Source: an uncultured Verrucomicrobiota bacterium (GTDB taxonomy: Bacteria > Verrucomicrobiota > Kiritimatiellia > CAIVKH01). From it: DNA of 64,000 nucleotides. Below the pieces are notes generated by a model that ran no database searches, was not told where the DNA came from, and worked only from the letters and a program-made list of their open reading frames with translations. The stretch lies in contig CALKUH010000050.1 of NCBI GenBank assembly GCA_937996795.1, positions 17,088-81,087 on the forward strand, in the 5' to 3' direction. Shown one piece after another: positions 32,472 to 42,336 of this stretch. Each line of letters opens with the position of its first letter. Positions within the stretch are counted from its first letter, which is position 1. Made by a program: the position numbers and the translations under genes.

Positions 32472-33893
32472 CTAATCCATCCACTCCGTGTGGAAGAACT
32501 GGCCGCGCGGCTTGTCGACGCGCTCGTAGGTGTGGGCGCCGAAGAAGTCGCGCTGCGCCTGCAGCAGGTTCGCGGGCAGGACCTCGGCTCGGTAGCTGTC
32601 GTAGTACGCCAGCGCGGCGCCGAAGCACGGCACGGGGATGCCGAGTTTCGCGGCCTGCTGGATCACCCGGCGCAGGCTGCCCTGGCCGCGGCCGACGATC
32701 TTCTTGAAATGCGGGTCGAGCAGCAGGTTCGCCGGCGCCTTGCGGCGGCTGAACGCGTCGCGGATCTGCGTGAGGAACGCCGCGCGGATGATGCACCCGC
32801 CGCGCCACAGCATCGCGAGCTGGCCGAGGCTGAGCTTCCAGCCGTATTTTTCGGACGCCGCCTTCAGCAGCGCGAAGCCCTGCGCGTAGGAGCAGATCTT
32901 CGCGACGAACAGCGCCTGGCGGATGGATTCGATGAACTTCGCGCGGTCGCCCTTGTACGCGCTCTTCGGCCCGCGCAGCTTCTGCGACGCGGCGACGCGC
33001 TCCTCCTTCTGCGCGGCCATGATGCGCGCGAACACGGACTCGGTGATCAGCGTCACCGGCACGCCGAGGTCCAGCGCGATGTTGCTGGTCCACTTGCCGG
33101 TGCCCTTCTGGCCGGCCGCGTCGAGGATCACGTCCACCAGCGGCTTGCCCGTTTCCGGGTCCGTGCGCGTGAAGACCTTGGCGGTGATTTCGATCAGGTA
33201 CGAATCAAGTTCGCCCTTGTTCCAGATCGAGAAGATGTCGTGCAGCTCGCCCGCCGTCATGCCGAGGCCGCGCTTCAGCAGGTCGTAGGCCTCGCAGATG
33301 AGCTGCATGTCGCCGTATTCGATGCCGTTGTGGACCATTTTGACGAAATGGCCCGCGCCGTCGCTGCCGACCCAGTCGCAGCACGCCTCGCCGTTCACCT
33401 TCGCGGCGATCGCCTGGAAGATCGGCTGGATGTGCGGCCACGCCGCGGCGGAGCCGCCGGGCATGATGCTTGGGCCGCGCAGCGCGCCTTCCTCGCCGCC
33501 GGACACGCCGCTGCCGACGTACAGCAGGCCGCGCGCCTCGACGGCCTTCTGCCGGCGCTGCGTGTCTTCAAACCACGAGTTGCCGCCGTCGATCAGGATG
33601 TCGCCCGGCTCCAGCAGCGGGATGAGCTGTTCGATCAGCTGGTCCACAGCCGGCCCCGCCTTGACCATCATCATCACCCGGCGCGGGCGTTTCAGCGCCG
33701 CGACGAACTCCTGCAGCGTATGCGCGCCGATGATCGATTTGCCCGCCGCCCGGTTCTTGAGGAACTCATCCACCTTCGCGACCGTGCGGTTGTGCACGAC
33801 CACGGTGAACCCGTTGTTCGCCATGTTCAGGACGAGGTTCTCGCCCATCACGGCCAACCCGATAAGCCCGATATCTGCCTGGGATGCGGTCAT
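32472..33893 (-). CDS. gnd: 6-phosphogluconate dehydrogenase (decarboxylating)
   Basis: A 473-residue enzyme of the oxidative pentose phosphate pathway: converts 6-phosphogluconate to ribulose 5-phosphate, CO2 and NADPH. The N-terminal Rossmann loop is GLAVMGENL (about 12-20), NRT (35-37) favours NADP, GGNSWFEDTQRR and GSGVSGGEEGALRGPSIMPGG are substrate-pocket signatures, the catalytic lysine is in HFVKMVHNGIEYGDMQ, and DAAGQKGTGKWT is the family signature. Length is that of the homodimeric long form. A good ribosome site (AAGGAG) precedes the ATG. It follows the sugar operon on the same strand by about 60 bases and could use glucose-derived carbon from it. Confidence 0.96.
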   Translation of the reverse strand: MTASQADIGLIGLAVMGENLVLNMANNGFTVVVHNRTVAKVDEFLKNRAAGKSIIGAHTLQEFVAALKRPRRVMMMVKAGPAVDQLIEQLIPLLEPGDILIDGGNSWFEDTQRRQKAVEARGLLYVGSGVSGGEEGALRGPSIMPGGSAAAWPHIQPIFQAIAAKVNGEACCDWVGSDGAGHFVKMVHNGIEYGDMQLICEAYDLLKRGLGMTAGELHDIFSIWNKGELDSYLIEITAKVFTRTDPETGKPLVDVILDAAGQKGTGKWTSNIALDLGVPVTLITESVFARIMAAQKEERVAASQKLRGPKSAYKGDRAKFIESIRQALFVAKICSYAQGFALLKAASEKYGWKLSLGQLAMLWRGGCIIRAAFLTQIRDAFSRRKAPANLLLDPHFKKIVGRGQGSLRRVIQQAAKLGIPVPCFGAALAYYDSYRAEVLPANLLQAQRDFFGAHTYERVDKPRGQFFHTEWMD

Positions 33894-33956
33894 GCGAATC
33901 TCCTTAACCTGTAGCTAACAGGGCGTCCTCCCCCGCGAAACAGGGGAACGGGTATA

Positions 33957-35333
33957 TCACACCCCCCGCGGGGGCGCAACCGGAGGGCGTCCGCGGCAAC
34001 TGCGTATCCAATTCCGGTACCACCGGGCGGAGTCCTTTGGCGTGCGCTGGCCCGTCGCAAAATCGACATGGACCAGCCCGAAGCGTTCCTTGTAGCCTTC
34101 AGCCCACTCGAAATTGTCGAGCAGGGTCCAGTGGAAGTAGCCGCGCACGTCCACACCCGCCCGAATCGCGGCGTGCAGCGCCCCCAAATAGCGTTCGAGG
34201 TAATCGATCCGCGCGGCATCCCGCACGCGGCCGTCCGCGCCGACCCAGTCGGGCAGGCTGATCCCGTTTTCCGTGATAACCACCGGCGTTTTGTAGCGCG
34301 CGTGGAAGAAGGTCGCCGCCCAATACAGGCTGCGCGGCAAGACCGCCCACCGGCACAGGCTCATCGGGGTCCCCGGCGGCAACGGCATCTCGCGGGGCCG
34401 CCCGCGCGCGTCGCCGCGCACGGGCACGCCGCTGTAGACATTCAGGCCCACGAAATCGAGGGGTTGTGCGATCACCGCCCCGTCCTCCGCCAGCGCGTCG
34501 GCCGCGGCGGCGCCGTAGGCCCGCCGCCCGGTGGCCGGTGGCCGTCCGAGGAAGATCGGGTCGCTCCACCAGACATTGTTCCATGTGGAGCCCGGCGCGA
34601 CCGCCGCCATGGCGTTCATCGCGGCGCGCCGGTCCTGCTCGCGCCGCTCGTCGTGCGGCACATGCACCACGGCGGCGTGGGCGATCCCGATGGACAGGGG
34701 GCGTCGGGCGCTGGCGCGCAGCACCTGCACCGCGCGACCGTGCGCCAGCAGCGCATGGTGTGCGGCGCGCAACACCGCGGGCATCGGCAGGCGGTCGCCG
34801 GGGGCGTGGATGCCGGTGCGATGGCCGTAGTCGATAAAGCACTGCGGTTCGTTCAGCGTTATCCAGCGGTCCACACGATCCGCCAGCCGGTCCGCCACGC
34901 GCGCCGTGTACTCCGCGAACCAGTCTGCGCTGTCGCGGTTTCGCCAGCCTCCACGCCGGTACAGGGCGAGCGGGTAGTCCCAATGGAACAGCGTGAGCCA
35001 GGGTTCTATGTGTGCGCCGAGCAGCTCGTCCACCAGCCGGTCGTAGAAATCCAGGCCCCTGGTATTTTCGCGGCCGACACCCTGCGGCATCACGCGCGGC
35101 CACGACACCGAAAACCGGTACGCGTGCAACCCCATGCGCCGCATCAGTGCCAGATCCTCGCGCCAGCGCCGCACATGGTCGCAGGCCCGGTTGCCGGTGT
35201 GTCCCCCAAACACCGCGCCGGGCCGGCGGCAAAAGGCATCCCAGACACTGCGGCCCCGTCCGGCGGCATCGCCCTCGATCTGGAACGCCGAGGATGCGGC
35301 GCCCCAGGCAAACGACGCGGGCCATCCGGTCAC
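33957..35333 (-). CDS. GH1 beta-glucosidase
   Basis: A 458-residue retaining beta-glucosidase of family GH1, cytosolic (no signal peptide). The acid/base is Glu162 in ITLNEPQ and the nucleophile Glu355 in VVITENGISL; FAWGAASSAFQIEG, FRFSVSWPR-type strand YRFSVSWPRV, and HWTLLDNFEWAEGYKERFGL are family signatures. The GTG at 35333 is chosen because it gives the exact family N-terminus and overlaps the stop of the prepilin-like gene by four bases. It is the last gene of the long sugar operon and presumably releases glucose from short beta-glucosides left by the phosphorylase. Confidence 0.94.
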   Translation of the reverse strand: MTGWPASFAWGAASSAFQIEGDAAGRGRSVWDAFCRRPGAVFGGHTGNRACDHVRRWREDLALMRRMGLHAYRFSVSWPRVMPQGVGRENTRGLDFYDRLVDELLGAHIEPWLTLFHWDYPLALYRRGGWRNRDSADWFAEYTARVADRLADRVDRWITLNEPQCFIDYGHRTGIHAPGDRLPMPAVLRAAHHALLAHGRAVQVLRASARRPLSIGIAHAAVVHVPHDERREQDRRAAMNAMAAVAPGSTWNNVWWSDPIFLGRPPATGRRAYGAAAADALAEDGAVIAQPLDFVGLNVYSGVPVRGDARGRPREMPLPPGTPMSLCRWAVLPRSLYWAATFFHARYKTPVVITENGISLPDWVGADGRVRDAARIDYLERYLGALHAAIRAGVDVRGYFHWTLLDNFEWAEGYKERFGLVHVDFATGQRTPKDSARWYRNWIRSCRGRPPVAPPRGV

Positions 35334-35929
35334 GGCTGCGTCCCCCACCACCACCACGGCGACTGGCCGTTGGGATCGGCCCCCATCAGGTCCGCGCGTG
35401 TTTTCGCCTGCACATGGCCGTCGAGAAACACGACGTTGTCCGTGTCGCGGTGTCGCGGGCGCACGGCCCAGTCCGTGTCCAGCGCCACGACGAGCCACGC
35501 GGCGCTCGCGAACGCGGACGCATCGCGCCCGGCGACGGCGGTCTGGTTGTCGTTCATCTTGTAGGTCGTGCAGATCTCGGTTCCATCCACCGTCGCGCAG
35601 GCGAACGTGTACCACGCGGGCCAGAGATCATCGCGGTGGAGCGTCGCTGGACAGCGGAAGACGGCGAACTGGTCGCGCAGGTACTCGCGCAGCATTGAAA
35701 TCTGGCGGTGCTGCGTGTCCCAGCGCAAATCCGGCATCCGGCCGGCGTGGTCGGCGGCGTAGAAGCGCACCGCGGTTCCAATCTCGCGCAACTGGGCCGC
35801 GCACGCCGTTTGCCAGGCCGATTCCCGCGCGCGCGCCACCATCGAGACGGCCAGCGACGCCAGCACCGCGATCACGGCGATCACGGCCAGCAGCTCGACC
35901 AGCGAGAATCCGCGCACGCGGCGTTTCAT
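35330..35929 (-). CDS. Prepilin-like (type II secretion/DUF1559-style) protein inside the sugar operon
   Basis: A 199-residue protein with a class-III prepilin signal: KRRVRG followed by FSLVELLAVIAVIAVLASLAV, with cleavage expected between Gly and Phe and the conserved Glu at position +5. The rest is a small globular domain with scattered cysteines and ends with DTDNVVFLDGHVQ, the C-terminal signature of the pseudopilin-like proteins that are very numerous in PVC bacteria. It overlaps both neighbours (GH94 upstream, GH1 downstream) by four bases, so it is made with them. Likely location is the inner membrane or cell surface; its task in sugar use is unknown. Confidence 0.88.
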   Translation of the reverse strand: MKRRVRGFSLVELLAVIAVIAVLASLAVSMVARARESAWQTACAAQLREIGTAVRFYAADHAGRMPDLRWDTQHRQISMLREYLRDQFAVFRCPATLHRDDLWPAWYTFACATVDGTEICTTYKMNDNQTAVAGRDASAFASAAWLVVALDTDWAVRPRHRDTDNVVFLDGHVQAKTRADLMGADPNGQSPWWWWGTQP

Positions 35930-38900
35930 CGCGCGCCTCCTGGCGGCAAGGCCAGGTCGAGCACGTTGCCCTCCTCTCGCAACCGGCTTCGGAATTCGGC
36001 GTATGCCACGCTTCCGCCGCCCGCGCGGTAGGGATTTCCCGCCAGCGGCAGCATCGCCAGCGGTTCGCCATTCAGCCGCGCGCAAAGCCCGCCCGCGCCA
36101 GGCTGCACGCGGTGCAGCACCAGCAGCGGACGCCCGAATAGTTCATGCCGCAAGGCAACGCCGTCCCACGCCGCCGGCAGGACGGGATCAAGTTCCAGCC
36201 GGTCGAAGCGGCGGCGCCACCCAAACAACCGCGCCAGCACCGCGTGGACAAAAATGCCCGGGCCGCTGGAATAGACGCGCCAGCCGCCGCGCACCGGCAC
36301 GCCGCCCGCGCGCAATTCCTCCCACCGGGCCGCCGCCTCGGCGCGGGTGTCGAATCGCGCATCGCTGCTGCTGAAATAGGCGTTGGCCTGGCGGCATTCC
36401 GCGTTTGCCACGGTCTCCTGCAGCGCGACCGGGTTCACGGCCAGCAGGCCGCGCACCAGCTCGTCCGCATCGCCGACCCGCGCCATCGCCTCGCAATAGC
36501 GCAGGTGCGCGTGCACATACTGCAACCCCACCTCGCGCCCGAAGAAGGCCGCCGTTTCGGCGCGCTGGAAATGCGTGCGCCGCCCGCCGCGGTACGGCAC
36601 CGGCGTGTCCATTAAATGCACGCCGTCCGGCATCCAGAGCCATTCGCGCAGCAGGGCCAGGTGGGCGCGGGCCTCCGTCGGCGTGAAGAGTCCGCTGAGG
36701 ATGCCGCGGTTGATCGACAGCAGGCGCAGGCGCGGCCCGGAGCTGTGGTCGGACGGATGCAGCAGCAGGCGCGCGCGGCCGTCCGCGCCGAACAGGGCGA
36801 ACCCCGCGATGACGCCGTCGCGGATCAGATGGCGGTGCACGTCGGTGTGAATGCGTTCGGCCAGATCCGCGCAACGGCCCGCGAGGCCGTGCCATCCGTA
36901 CCGGCGCGCGCAGGCGGCGAACCGCGTGACGGTTTCAAACACGAGCATCACCGTCCACGCGCTCGTCATCCGCTCGCGCATCTCCGCGCGCAGCGGCTGC
37001 AAGGTGTCGTCCCAGTCGCCGTCGCGGTAGCGCAGCAGCGAGGTGCCCTCGATGCAGTCGTGTTCCAGGATGCCGAGCTGGCGCTCGACGTGATCACGCA
37101 GCGGCGTGGCGGGCCGCGGCCGATGGTCCGCGCCCATCCAGCCGACCGGCCGGTCCAGCAGGCCGGGATCGTCCGTCGCCTCCAGGACATCGCACAGCGC
37201 CTTCAGCGGCCACACCACAATGTCGCCGTGGCAGTGGCGCTGACGAATCGCGCCGTACGGCTCGAACATGAACCACTGCGGCCACAGCCCGGTGTCCGCG
37301 TCCTGCTGGGCATACACGCGGTCCAGCAGGACCGGCAGATACGCCGTCCGCCCCGTCGCGATCAGCCACTCCAGCGGGCCCTGGCATACGTCGCGCGTGC
37401 CCCATGCGCCGCCATTAAACTGTTCCAGGCCATGCGGCGTCGCGAGGTGCACGAGCGCATTGTGCGAGAACCAGGGCAGGATCGTGTCGAGCCGCTCCGC
37501 CTCCGCCACGCCCATCACGCGGACGCCACCCGTCAGGGCGGACCGGTACGGTTGCGTGCCGTCCAGCCGGTCCTCGCGCGACGGCGCAGGGCGGTCATCC
37601 GCCGCCCGGATGCGCAGGGTCGCCGACGCCGTCGTCGGCCAGGTCCATTCGAGCAGGGGCGTATCCGCATCGTGGTCCCACACGTCCGCCGGACCGGCCG
37701 CGGCGGCGCCCGCATCGCCTTCCACGATGTAGGACGGATGCGCGGTGGACGCCTCCTCGCCCGTCACAAGCGGGCAGCACAACACTCCGCATCCCCGCGC
37801 CATCGCGCGATACGGGCGCGCCCCGTCCACATCCAGCTCCAGCGTCGCCCGCATCGAAAGCGGCGGACCTTCGAGCACACGCGCGGTGAAGGTTAATTCG
37901 CGCGAGGCGGCGGCGGACGACCGCACTTCCAGTGTGATTCCGCCGAACCGGTACACCCACTCCGCCGCCCGCGCGTGCATGCCGAAGGCGGAGGGAATGC
38001 CGAGCTGCCGCCATGCCCCATCCCAGTCCACGAAGAGGCGCAGGCCGGACGATCGCTGGAGGTTCAACGGGTGCCGCACCACCGACAGCAGGCGATGCAG
38101 GTTCGGATTGCCGCGCGTCACATGGCTGTGGAACACACCCATCGCGTACACCGTGCTGCACAGCGGTTCCGCCTCAGGACCCGGCGGATCGCCGCACACG
38201 AGGATGTGGCCGTGCGGACGCTCGACCCGCCGCTCTTTGGCGCCAAGCACCACATGCGCGCCGGATTCGGTGAAAAACGAAAGCAGCGCCCCGTCCCTCC
38301 GCTCCTCATGACGCCAGGGACCGCCCCAGCGCGCGCGCAGTGCCGCCTCGTCCAGCGGCTCGCCGGCCAGCAGCGGACCCTCAAACCGGCCCGCCTCCGG
38401 CGGCGGCCCTTCCACGCACGGACGGCCGGGCCACGCAGTGGACGCCGCCCACTGCGCCGCCGCAGCCACGCGCCGCGCGTCGCTGCCGCCGGACGCGGAC
38501 GGATGGTGGGGCACAAATTCGGCGAAAAAACGCGCCTCGCCGTGATCGCCCGCCGCCAGCCGCTGCGCCATCGACACCAGCGCTCCGCAGCCCATTTCAT
38601 ATTGCATCACGCGCGACGGCAGGTGCGCCGCGCGCCACGCCTCCGGTTCGCCGGTGGCGCGGAACCCGAGGCCCAGCACCTGTAGTCCGTCGGTTGCATA
38701 CGACGCCGCGCCGGGCTGGCAGCCCTGCAGCATCCACGGGAACCGCTCTCCGGCCTGCGGCTGGTTCTGCCGTGACAACAGCACCGGGCCGGCGGCGGTC
38801 TCCAGGACCGTGTGATCCACATAGTGCGCCGCATACGCCTCGTTGATCCGCAGCGTGGCGGGCGGCGCCAGTCCGAGATCCTGCGCATACAAGACGTCCC

Positions 38901-39309
38901 ACTCCACCGCCTCCGCGCCCCGGTTCGCCACGCGGACCAGCCACGCCCAGCGCGCGGCCGCGTCGTCCAACACCAGCGCGACTTCGACGGCCAGCGCGCC
39001 GTCGTGCACGCGCCACCGCACCGCACCGTCCGCCGGCGCCGCCGCCGCGCGCGCGCGCAATCCCAGCAGTGGAACCACGCGCACAACCTTCGCGCCTGAA
39101 CGGACCCGCAATACGAGCTGGAACATCCCGGCTTCGTGCGGCGACACGCGCAATGCATTGATCCGGAGGTCGCCGCAGGCCACGTCGTGAACAGCCGCCC
39201 CGCGCCCGCGCACACACAGGCCGTTCCCGCTGACCACCGTCCACGCGGGCGGCCCCCGGGGCGCCTCCAGGATCACCCGCTCGTCAAGAACCTGTGTATC
39301 CATCTTCAT
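35926..39309 (-). CDS. GH94-family phosphorylase, long form (possible 1,2-beta-oligoglucan phosphorylase)
   Basis: A 1,127-residue cytosolic protein (no signal peptide). It has GH94 architecture: N-terminal beta-sandwich (about 1-330), linker, (alpha/alpha)6 barrel, C-terminal jelly roll. The barrel carries WFSHNALVHLATPHGLEQF and GAWGTRDVCQGPLEWL; the Asp of RDVCQ is the likely general acid. Later motifs are YRDGDWDDTLQP, HPSDHSSGPRLRLLSINRGI and GGWRVYSSGPGIFVHAVLARLFGW. GH94 enzymes cleave beta-glucosides with inorganic phosphate to give alpha-glucose 1-phosphate. The length is well above cellobiose phosphorylases (about 800) and close to the 1,2-beta-oligoglucan (sophoro-oligosaccharide) phosphorylases. 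The ATG at 39309 overlaps the upstream stop; the stop overlaps the prepilin-like start. Confidence 0.85.
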   Translation of the reverse strand: MKMDTQVLDERVILEAPRGPPAWTVVSGNGLCVRGRGAAVHDVACGDLRINALRVSPHEAGMFQLVLRVRSGAKVVRVVPLLGLRARAAAAPADGAVRWRVHDGALAVEVALVLDDAAARWAWLVRVANRGAEAVEWDVLYAQDLGLAPPATLRINEAYAAHYVDHTVLETAAGPVLLSRQNQPQAGERFPWMLQGCQPGAASYATDGLQVLGLGFRATGEPEAWRAAHLPSRVMQYEMGCGALVSMAQRLAAGDHGEARFFAEFVPHHPSASGGSDARRVAAAAQWAASTAWPGRPCVEGPPPEAGRFEGPLLAGEPLDEAALRARWGGPWRHEERRDGALLSFFTESGAHVVLGAKERRVERPHGHILVCGDPPGPEAEPLCSTVYAMGVFHSHVTRGNPNLHRLLSVVRHPLNLQRSSGLRLFVDWDGAWRQLGIPSAFGMHARAAEWVYRFGGITLEVRSSAAASRELTFTARVLEGPPLSMRATLELDVDGARPYRAMARGCGVLCCPLVTGEEASTAHPSYIVEGDAGAAAAGPADVWDHDADTPLLEWTWPTTASATLRIRAADDRPAPSREDRLDGTQPYRSALTGGVRVMGVAEAERLDTILPWFSHNALVHLATPHGLEQFNGGAWGTRDVCQGPLEWLIATGRTAYLPVLLDRVYAQQDADTGLWPQWFMFEPYGAIRQRHCHGDIVVWPLKALCDVLEATDDPGLLDRPVGWMGADHRPRPATPLRDHVERQLGILEHDCIEGTSLLRYRDGDWDDTLQPLRAEMRERMTSAWTVMLVFETVTRFAACARRYGWHGLAGRCADLAERIHTDVHRHLIRDGVIAGFALFGADGRARLLLHPSDHSSGPRLRLLSINRGILSGLFTPTEARAHLALLREWLWMPDGVHLMDTPVPYRGGRRTHFQRAETAAFFGREVGLQYVHAHLRYCEAMARVGDADELVRGLLAVNPVALQETVANAECRQANAYFSSSDARFDTRAEAAARWEELRAGGVPVRGGWRVYSSGPGIFVHAVLARLFGWRRRFDRLELDPVLPAAWDGVALRHELFGRPLLVLHRVQPGAGGLCARLNGEPLAMLPLAGNPYRAGGGSVAYAEFRSRLREEGNVLDLALPPGGAR

Positions 39310-42300
39310 GGGGGCTCCGTGCCGTGACTCCATTCGTAATACCCCGCCGGGTCGCGGGCGGACGCCGCCACCGCACGCCCGTCGACCTCCATCCTCGCAA
39401 TCGTCGTCTCCGCCGGCAGATGGAGCCGGATGCGGCCGGTGAGCCGCGGCGGCGACTTCACCGACACCCCGTATCCTTCCGCGGAGCGCTCAATCCGCAG
39501 GTCCAGCGGCCCGAATCGCGTCGGCAGGGCCTCGAGCGAGAAGCCGCCCCCGTTCCACCACGCGGCGGGCGCGCCTTCCAGCAGCCAGAGGTCGTCCCCT
39601 GCTTCGCGCACGAGCATTGTGCGCACGGACACGACGTAATCCGCGCCGACCCACGTGTGCGGCATGTCCCCGATGTAGGTGCCGCGCCGGGGATCGCTCG
39701 TGACCACCTCGGCGTAGTGACGCCAACCCGGCGGGCGCCGGTCGCGAAAGAGCCGGTCGTGCAGTGCGCGCGCGTCGTCGATCCGCCCCATCACCTGCAG
39801 CGCCGCGATGTTTCGCGCCTCGTAGGGTGTGTAGAGCCACGCGGCATCCGCCGCATCGCGCCGCGCGACGTGCGCGAGATAATCATCGTAGGTCTTCGCG
39901 ATCGCCTCCGGCGTGAACACGTCGTCCGCCACCTCGCACGGAAAGAAGGCGATCGACACCGAGGTCGCGTCCGGGTCGCCGCGCTCCGCGGAACCGGGAA
40001 TGAAATCAATGCCGCACTCGCTCATCGTAAGGGCCAGCGACGCGCGAACCGACGCGGCGAGCAGCGCATACTGTTCGTCGGCCCACGCGGCGGTTTCCTC
40101 CTCGCCCATCCGCCGCGCCAGTTCGGCCCCGTCGCGCCATCCGCGCAGCGCCCAGTAGTCGTCCCAGTACGAATGGTGCGGCGTGTTGTAGCCCTCGTGA
40201 CTGATCGACGCGGGCAGCAGGCCGCGGTAACGTGCGCGGCGCGGATCATCCGCGGCGTAGTCGTCCTCCAGCGTCTGTTCGCGCAGCGCCTGCATGCAGC
40301 GCATCGCGCGGAGCACCGCCGGATAGTGGCGGCGCAGGAAGGCGTCGTTGCCGGTGAAGCGCGCGGTCTCCGCGACGATGAAGATGAACTGCCCCTGCGC
40401 GTCATATTCGAGATTCGAGCCGAACCCGTCATGCACCGTGCCGTCATTGTCGAGAATCGGCGGGACCAGGCCATCCTCGCGGACCGCGCGGGCATACCAG
40501 TCGACGTAGTCCACCGCCTCCTCCACAAGGCCCAGCCGCAACAGCGCGGACGCAGTCAGCGACCCGTCGCGAATCCAAACCCTGTTGTAGTTGCGTGAAC
40601 CCGGCTGCAGCGCGACGCCGTCGCGGTTGACCAGGATGTACCCGGCCTGCGCATACAGCGTGTCCGTGACTTCACGGTCGCCGAGCGCGATTCCGGCGCG
40701 CCGCACGCGCCCCCGCCAAACATCTTCCGCGGCCTCGCGCCGCGCGGCAAATTCAGCCGAATCCACCGCCGCCGTGCCGCCGACCGTCAGCACGACGGAC
40801 GTGGATGCCCCGGGCGAGAGATCAACCGTGTGCCGCGATGCAACGGATATCATGCCCGACGGATCGTCAACACCCGCGACGCCCGACCAGCGGCCGCGCG
40901 CCGCCGCGTGCACCACATCGCCTCCGGCATGGGGCGCGGCCAGGGCTGCATCCGCCGGAGGCGTTAAGGTGTACCCCCATCCATCCACCTCGACGCGCGT
41001 TGCATCGGCTGCCGGCCGGATGAGGACGCGATGAATTGGCGACACGCCGCCATGCTGCCATTTCGGGTTGATCTGTATCGGACGCAGCAGCAGCAGAAAA
41101 TCGCCGGCCAGCGGCGCATCACCCGTTGCGGTGACGGTGTAGCGCACCAGCGTGACGTCGCGGTCGTCCAGCCGGTCCGGCATCGCGTCGATCCGGACCC
41201 GCGCGCCGGCGGCCTGCCATTCGACGGACGGCAGAGGCAGCTGTCCCTCCGCGAGCGACTGCGTGATGGCGGTGGCATCAAGCGGCGTGACCAGCCGCCC
41301 GCCGATGCGCAGGTACGGCATGAGCGCGGGACCGCGCGCGAACACCTCCAGGTTTCCATACTCATCCAGCAGGGCCTCGTGTGTCGAATCCGGCGGGCCG
41401 ACGACCGTCCAATACACCTGGCGCCGGTGCAACGACTCCGGATACCAGCCGGGCGGCGCCTTCGCCGCGGCGCGTTCGTAGAGCGCGAGAGACGTGCGTT
41501 CCTCGCCGGGTCCGCGCGGGGAGAGGGTGTTGATGAGCAGATCCGCCGGGTCGTCCGCGCGCATCGCCAGGCGCGCCCGTCGCACGGTTCGCAGGTCGTG
41601 CATCAGGAGGTCGAAGTCGCCTTCGCTCTCGGGCAGGACGTCGGCTGTCCTCCACGCGCCGGATGCGTCCTCAAGTTCCCAGCGCAGATCGCGCCGCGCG
41701 GCGCGGGCCCATTCGATGCGCAGGCCGCTGATCGACTCCGGCGACGGCCATTCCAGCTCAAGCACCGCTTCCGGGGTGTCGGGATGCCAGCGCGCGGCGA
41801 CCTCGCCCGCCGGGAACCTGGTTTCGCCGGCCACGTGGGGCGCGGCGTCCGGCCCGAGCACATCGAGGTCCCAGATCGATGCGCCCCATCCGGTGGCGCG
41901 CCGTTCAATCACCACGCGGACCTGTCGTGCGGTCACGGTCGGGAAATAGATGCGGTCCAGATGCCCGTCCCCGGTGTCCACCCGCTGCGCAACCTGCCAT
42001 GCGCTTCCATCCATCGACGTTTCCACGCGATACGCGGAGGCGAACGCGGTCTCCCACGCGATGCGCAGCCCGGCCACCGGAGCCGCGCGGCCGAGGTCCA
42101 CCGCGAGGTGGTGTCCGTCCTCAAACGGGCTGCTCCAGCGCGTGTCCTCGCGCCCGTCAATCGCCGCCGCCGCCGGAAATTCGCCGTCCTGTCCGCCCGA
42201 CGCCGACGCGCTCCACTGCGCACGCGGCGGCAACGCCATGGCAACCGCCGGCCATGCCGCGACCGCCACCGCGAGGAATCGCAGCGCCCGCGCGCCCGGG

Positions 42301-42329
42301 CGCGACTTTGTGAATCCGTCCTTCTTCAT
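39306..42329 (-). CDS. Exported six-hairpin glycosidase with discoidin (F5/8 type C) domain
   Basis: A 1,007-residue exported protein. Signal peptide about 1-32. Residues about 38-150 form an F5/8-type C domain (AIDGREDTRWSSPFEDG, LAVDLGRAAPVAGLRIAWE), used to hold carbohydrate or surfaces; a second, weaker sandwich follows. From about residue 580 is an (alpha/alpha)6 toroid with NRVWIRDGSLTASALLRLG, DGLVPPILDNDG and NLEYDAQGQFIFIVAETARF, as in GH15/GH63/debranching-enzyme-like families. WGAELARRMGEEE-type helices and the C-terminal sandwich complete it. The Asp of IRDGSLT and Glu of NLEYD are candidate catalytic residues. It overlaps the GH94 start by four bases and follows the permease gene by seven. 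Confidence 0.82.
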   Translation of the reverse strand: MKKDGFTKSRPGARALRFLAVAVAAWPAVAMALPPRAQWSASASGGQDGEFPAAAAIDGREDTRWSSPFEDGHHLAVDLGRAAPVAGLRIAWETAFASAYRVETSMDGSAWQVAQRVDTGDGHLDRIYFPTVTARQVRVVIERRATGWGASIWDLDVLGPDAAPHVAGETRFPAGEVAARWHPDTPEAVLELEWPSPESISGLRIEWARAARRDLRWELEDASGAWRTADVLPESEGDFDLLMHDLRTVRRARLAMRADDPADLLINTLSPRGPGEERTSLALYERAAAKAPPGWYPESLHRRQVYWTVVGPPDSTHEALLDEYGNLEVFARGPALMPYLRIGGRLVTPLDATAITQSLAEGQLPLPSVEWQAAGARVRIDAMPDRLDDRDVTLVRYTVTATGDAPLAGDFLLLLRPIQINPKWQHGGVSPIHRVLIRPAADATRVEVDGWGYTLTPPADAALAAPHAGGDVVHAAARGRWSGVAGVDDPSGMISVASRHTVDLSPGASTSVVLTVGGTAAVDSAEFAARREAAEDVWRGRVRRAGIALGDREVTDTLYAQAGYILVNRDGVALQPGSRNYNRVWIRDGSLTASALLRLGLVEEAVDYVDWYARAVREDGLVPPILDNDGTVHDGFGSNLEYDAQGQFIFIVAETARFTGNDAFLRRHYPAVLRAMRCMQALREQTLEDDYAADDPRRARYRGLLPASISHEGYNTPHHSYWDDYWALRGWRDGAELARRMGEEETAAWADEQYALLAASVRASLALTMSECGIDFIPGSAERGDPDATSVSIAFFPCEVADDVFTPEAIAKTYDDYLAHVARRDAADAAWLYTPYEARNIAALQVMGRIDDARALHDRLFRDRRPPGWRHYAEVVTSDPRRGTYIGDMPHTWVGADYVVSVRTMLVREAGDDLWLLEGAPAAWWNGGGFSLEALPTRFGPLDLRIERSAEGYGVSVKSPPRLTGRIRLHLPAETTIARMEVDGRAVAASARDPAGYYEWSHGTEPP

Positions 42330-42336
42330 TCCGCAA

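Noticed and set aside
33909..33923. CCTGT-AGCTA-ACAGG in the gnd upstream region as an operator
   Set aside because: The arms are only five bases and the centre is not symmetric; too weak to report as a site.
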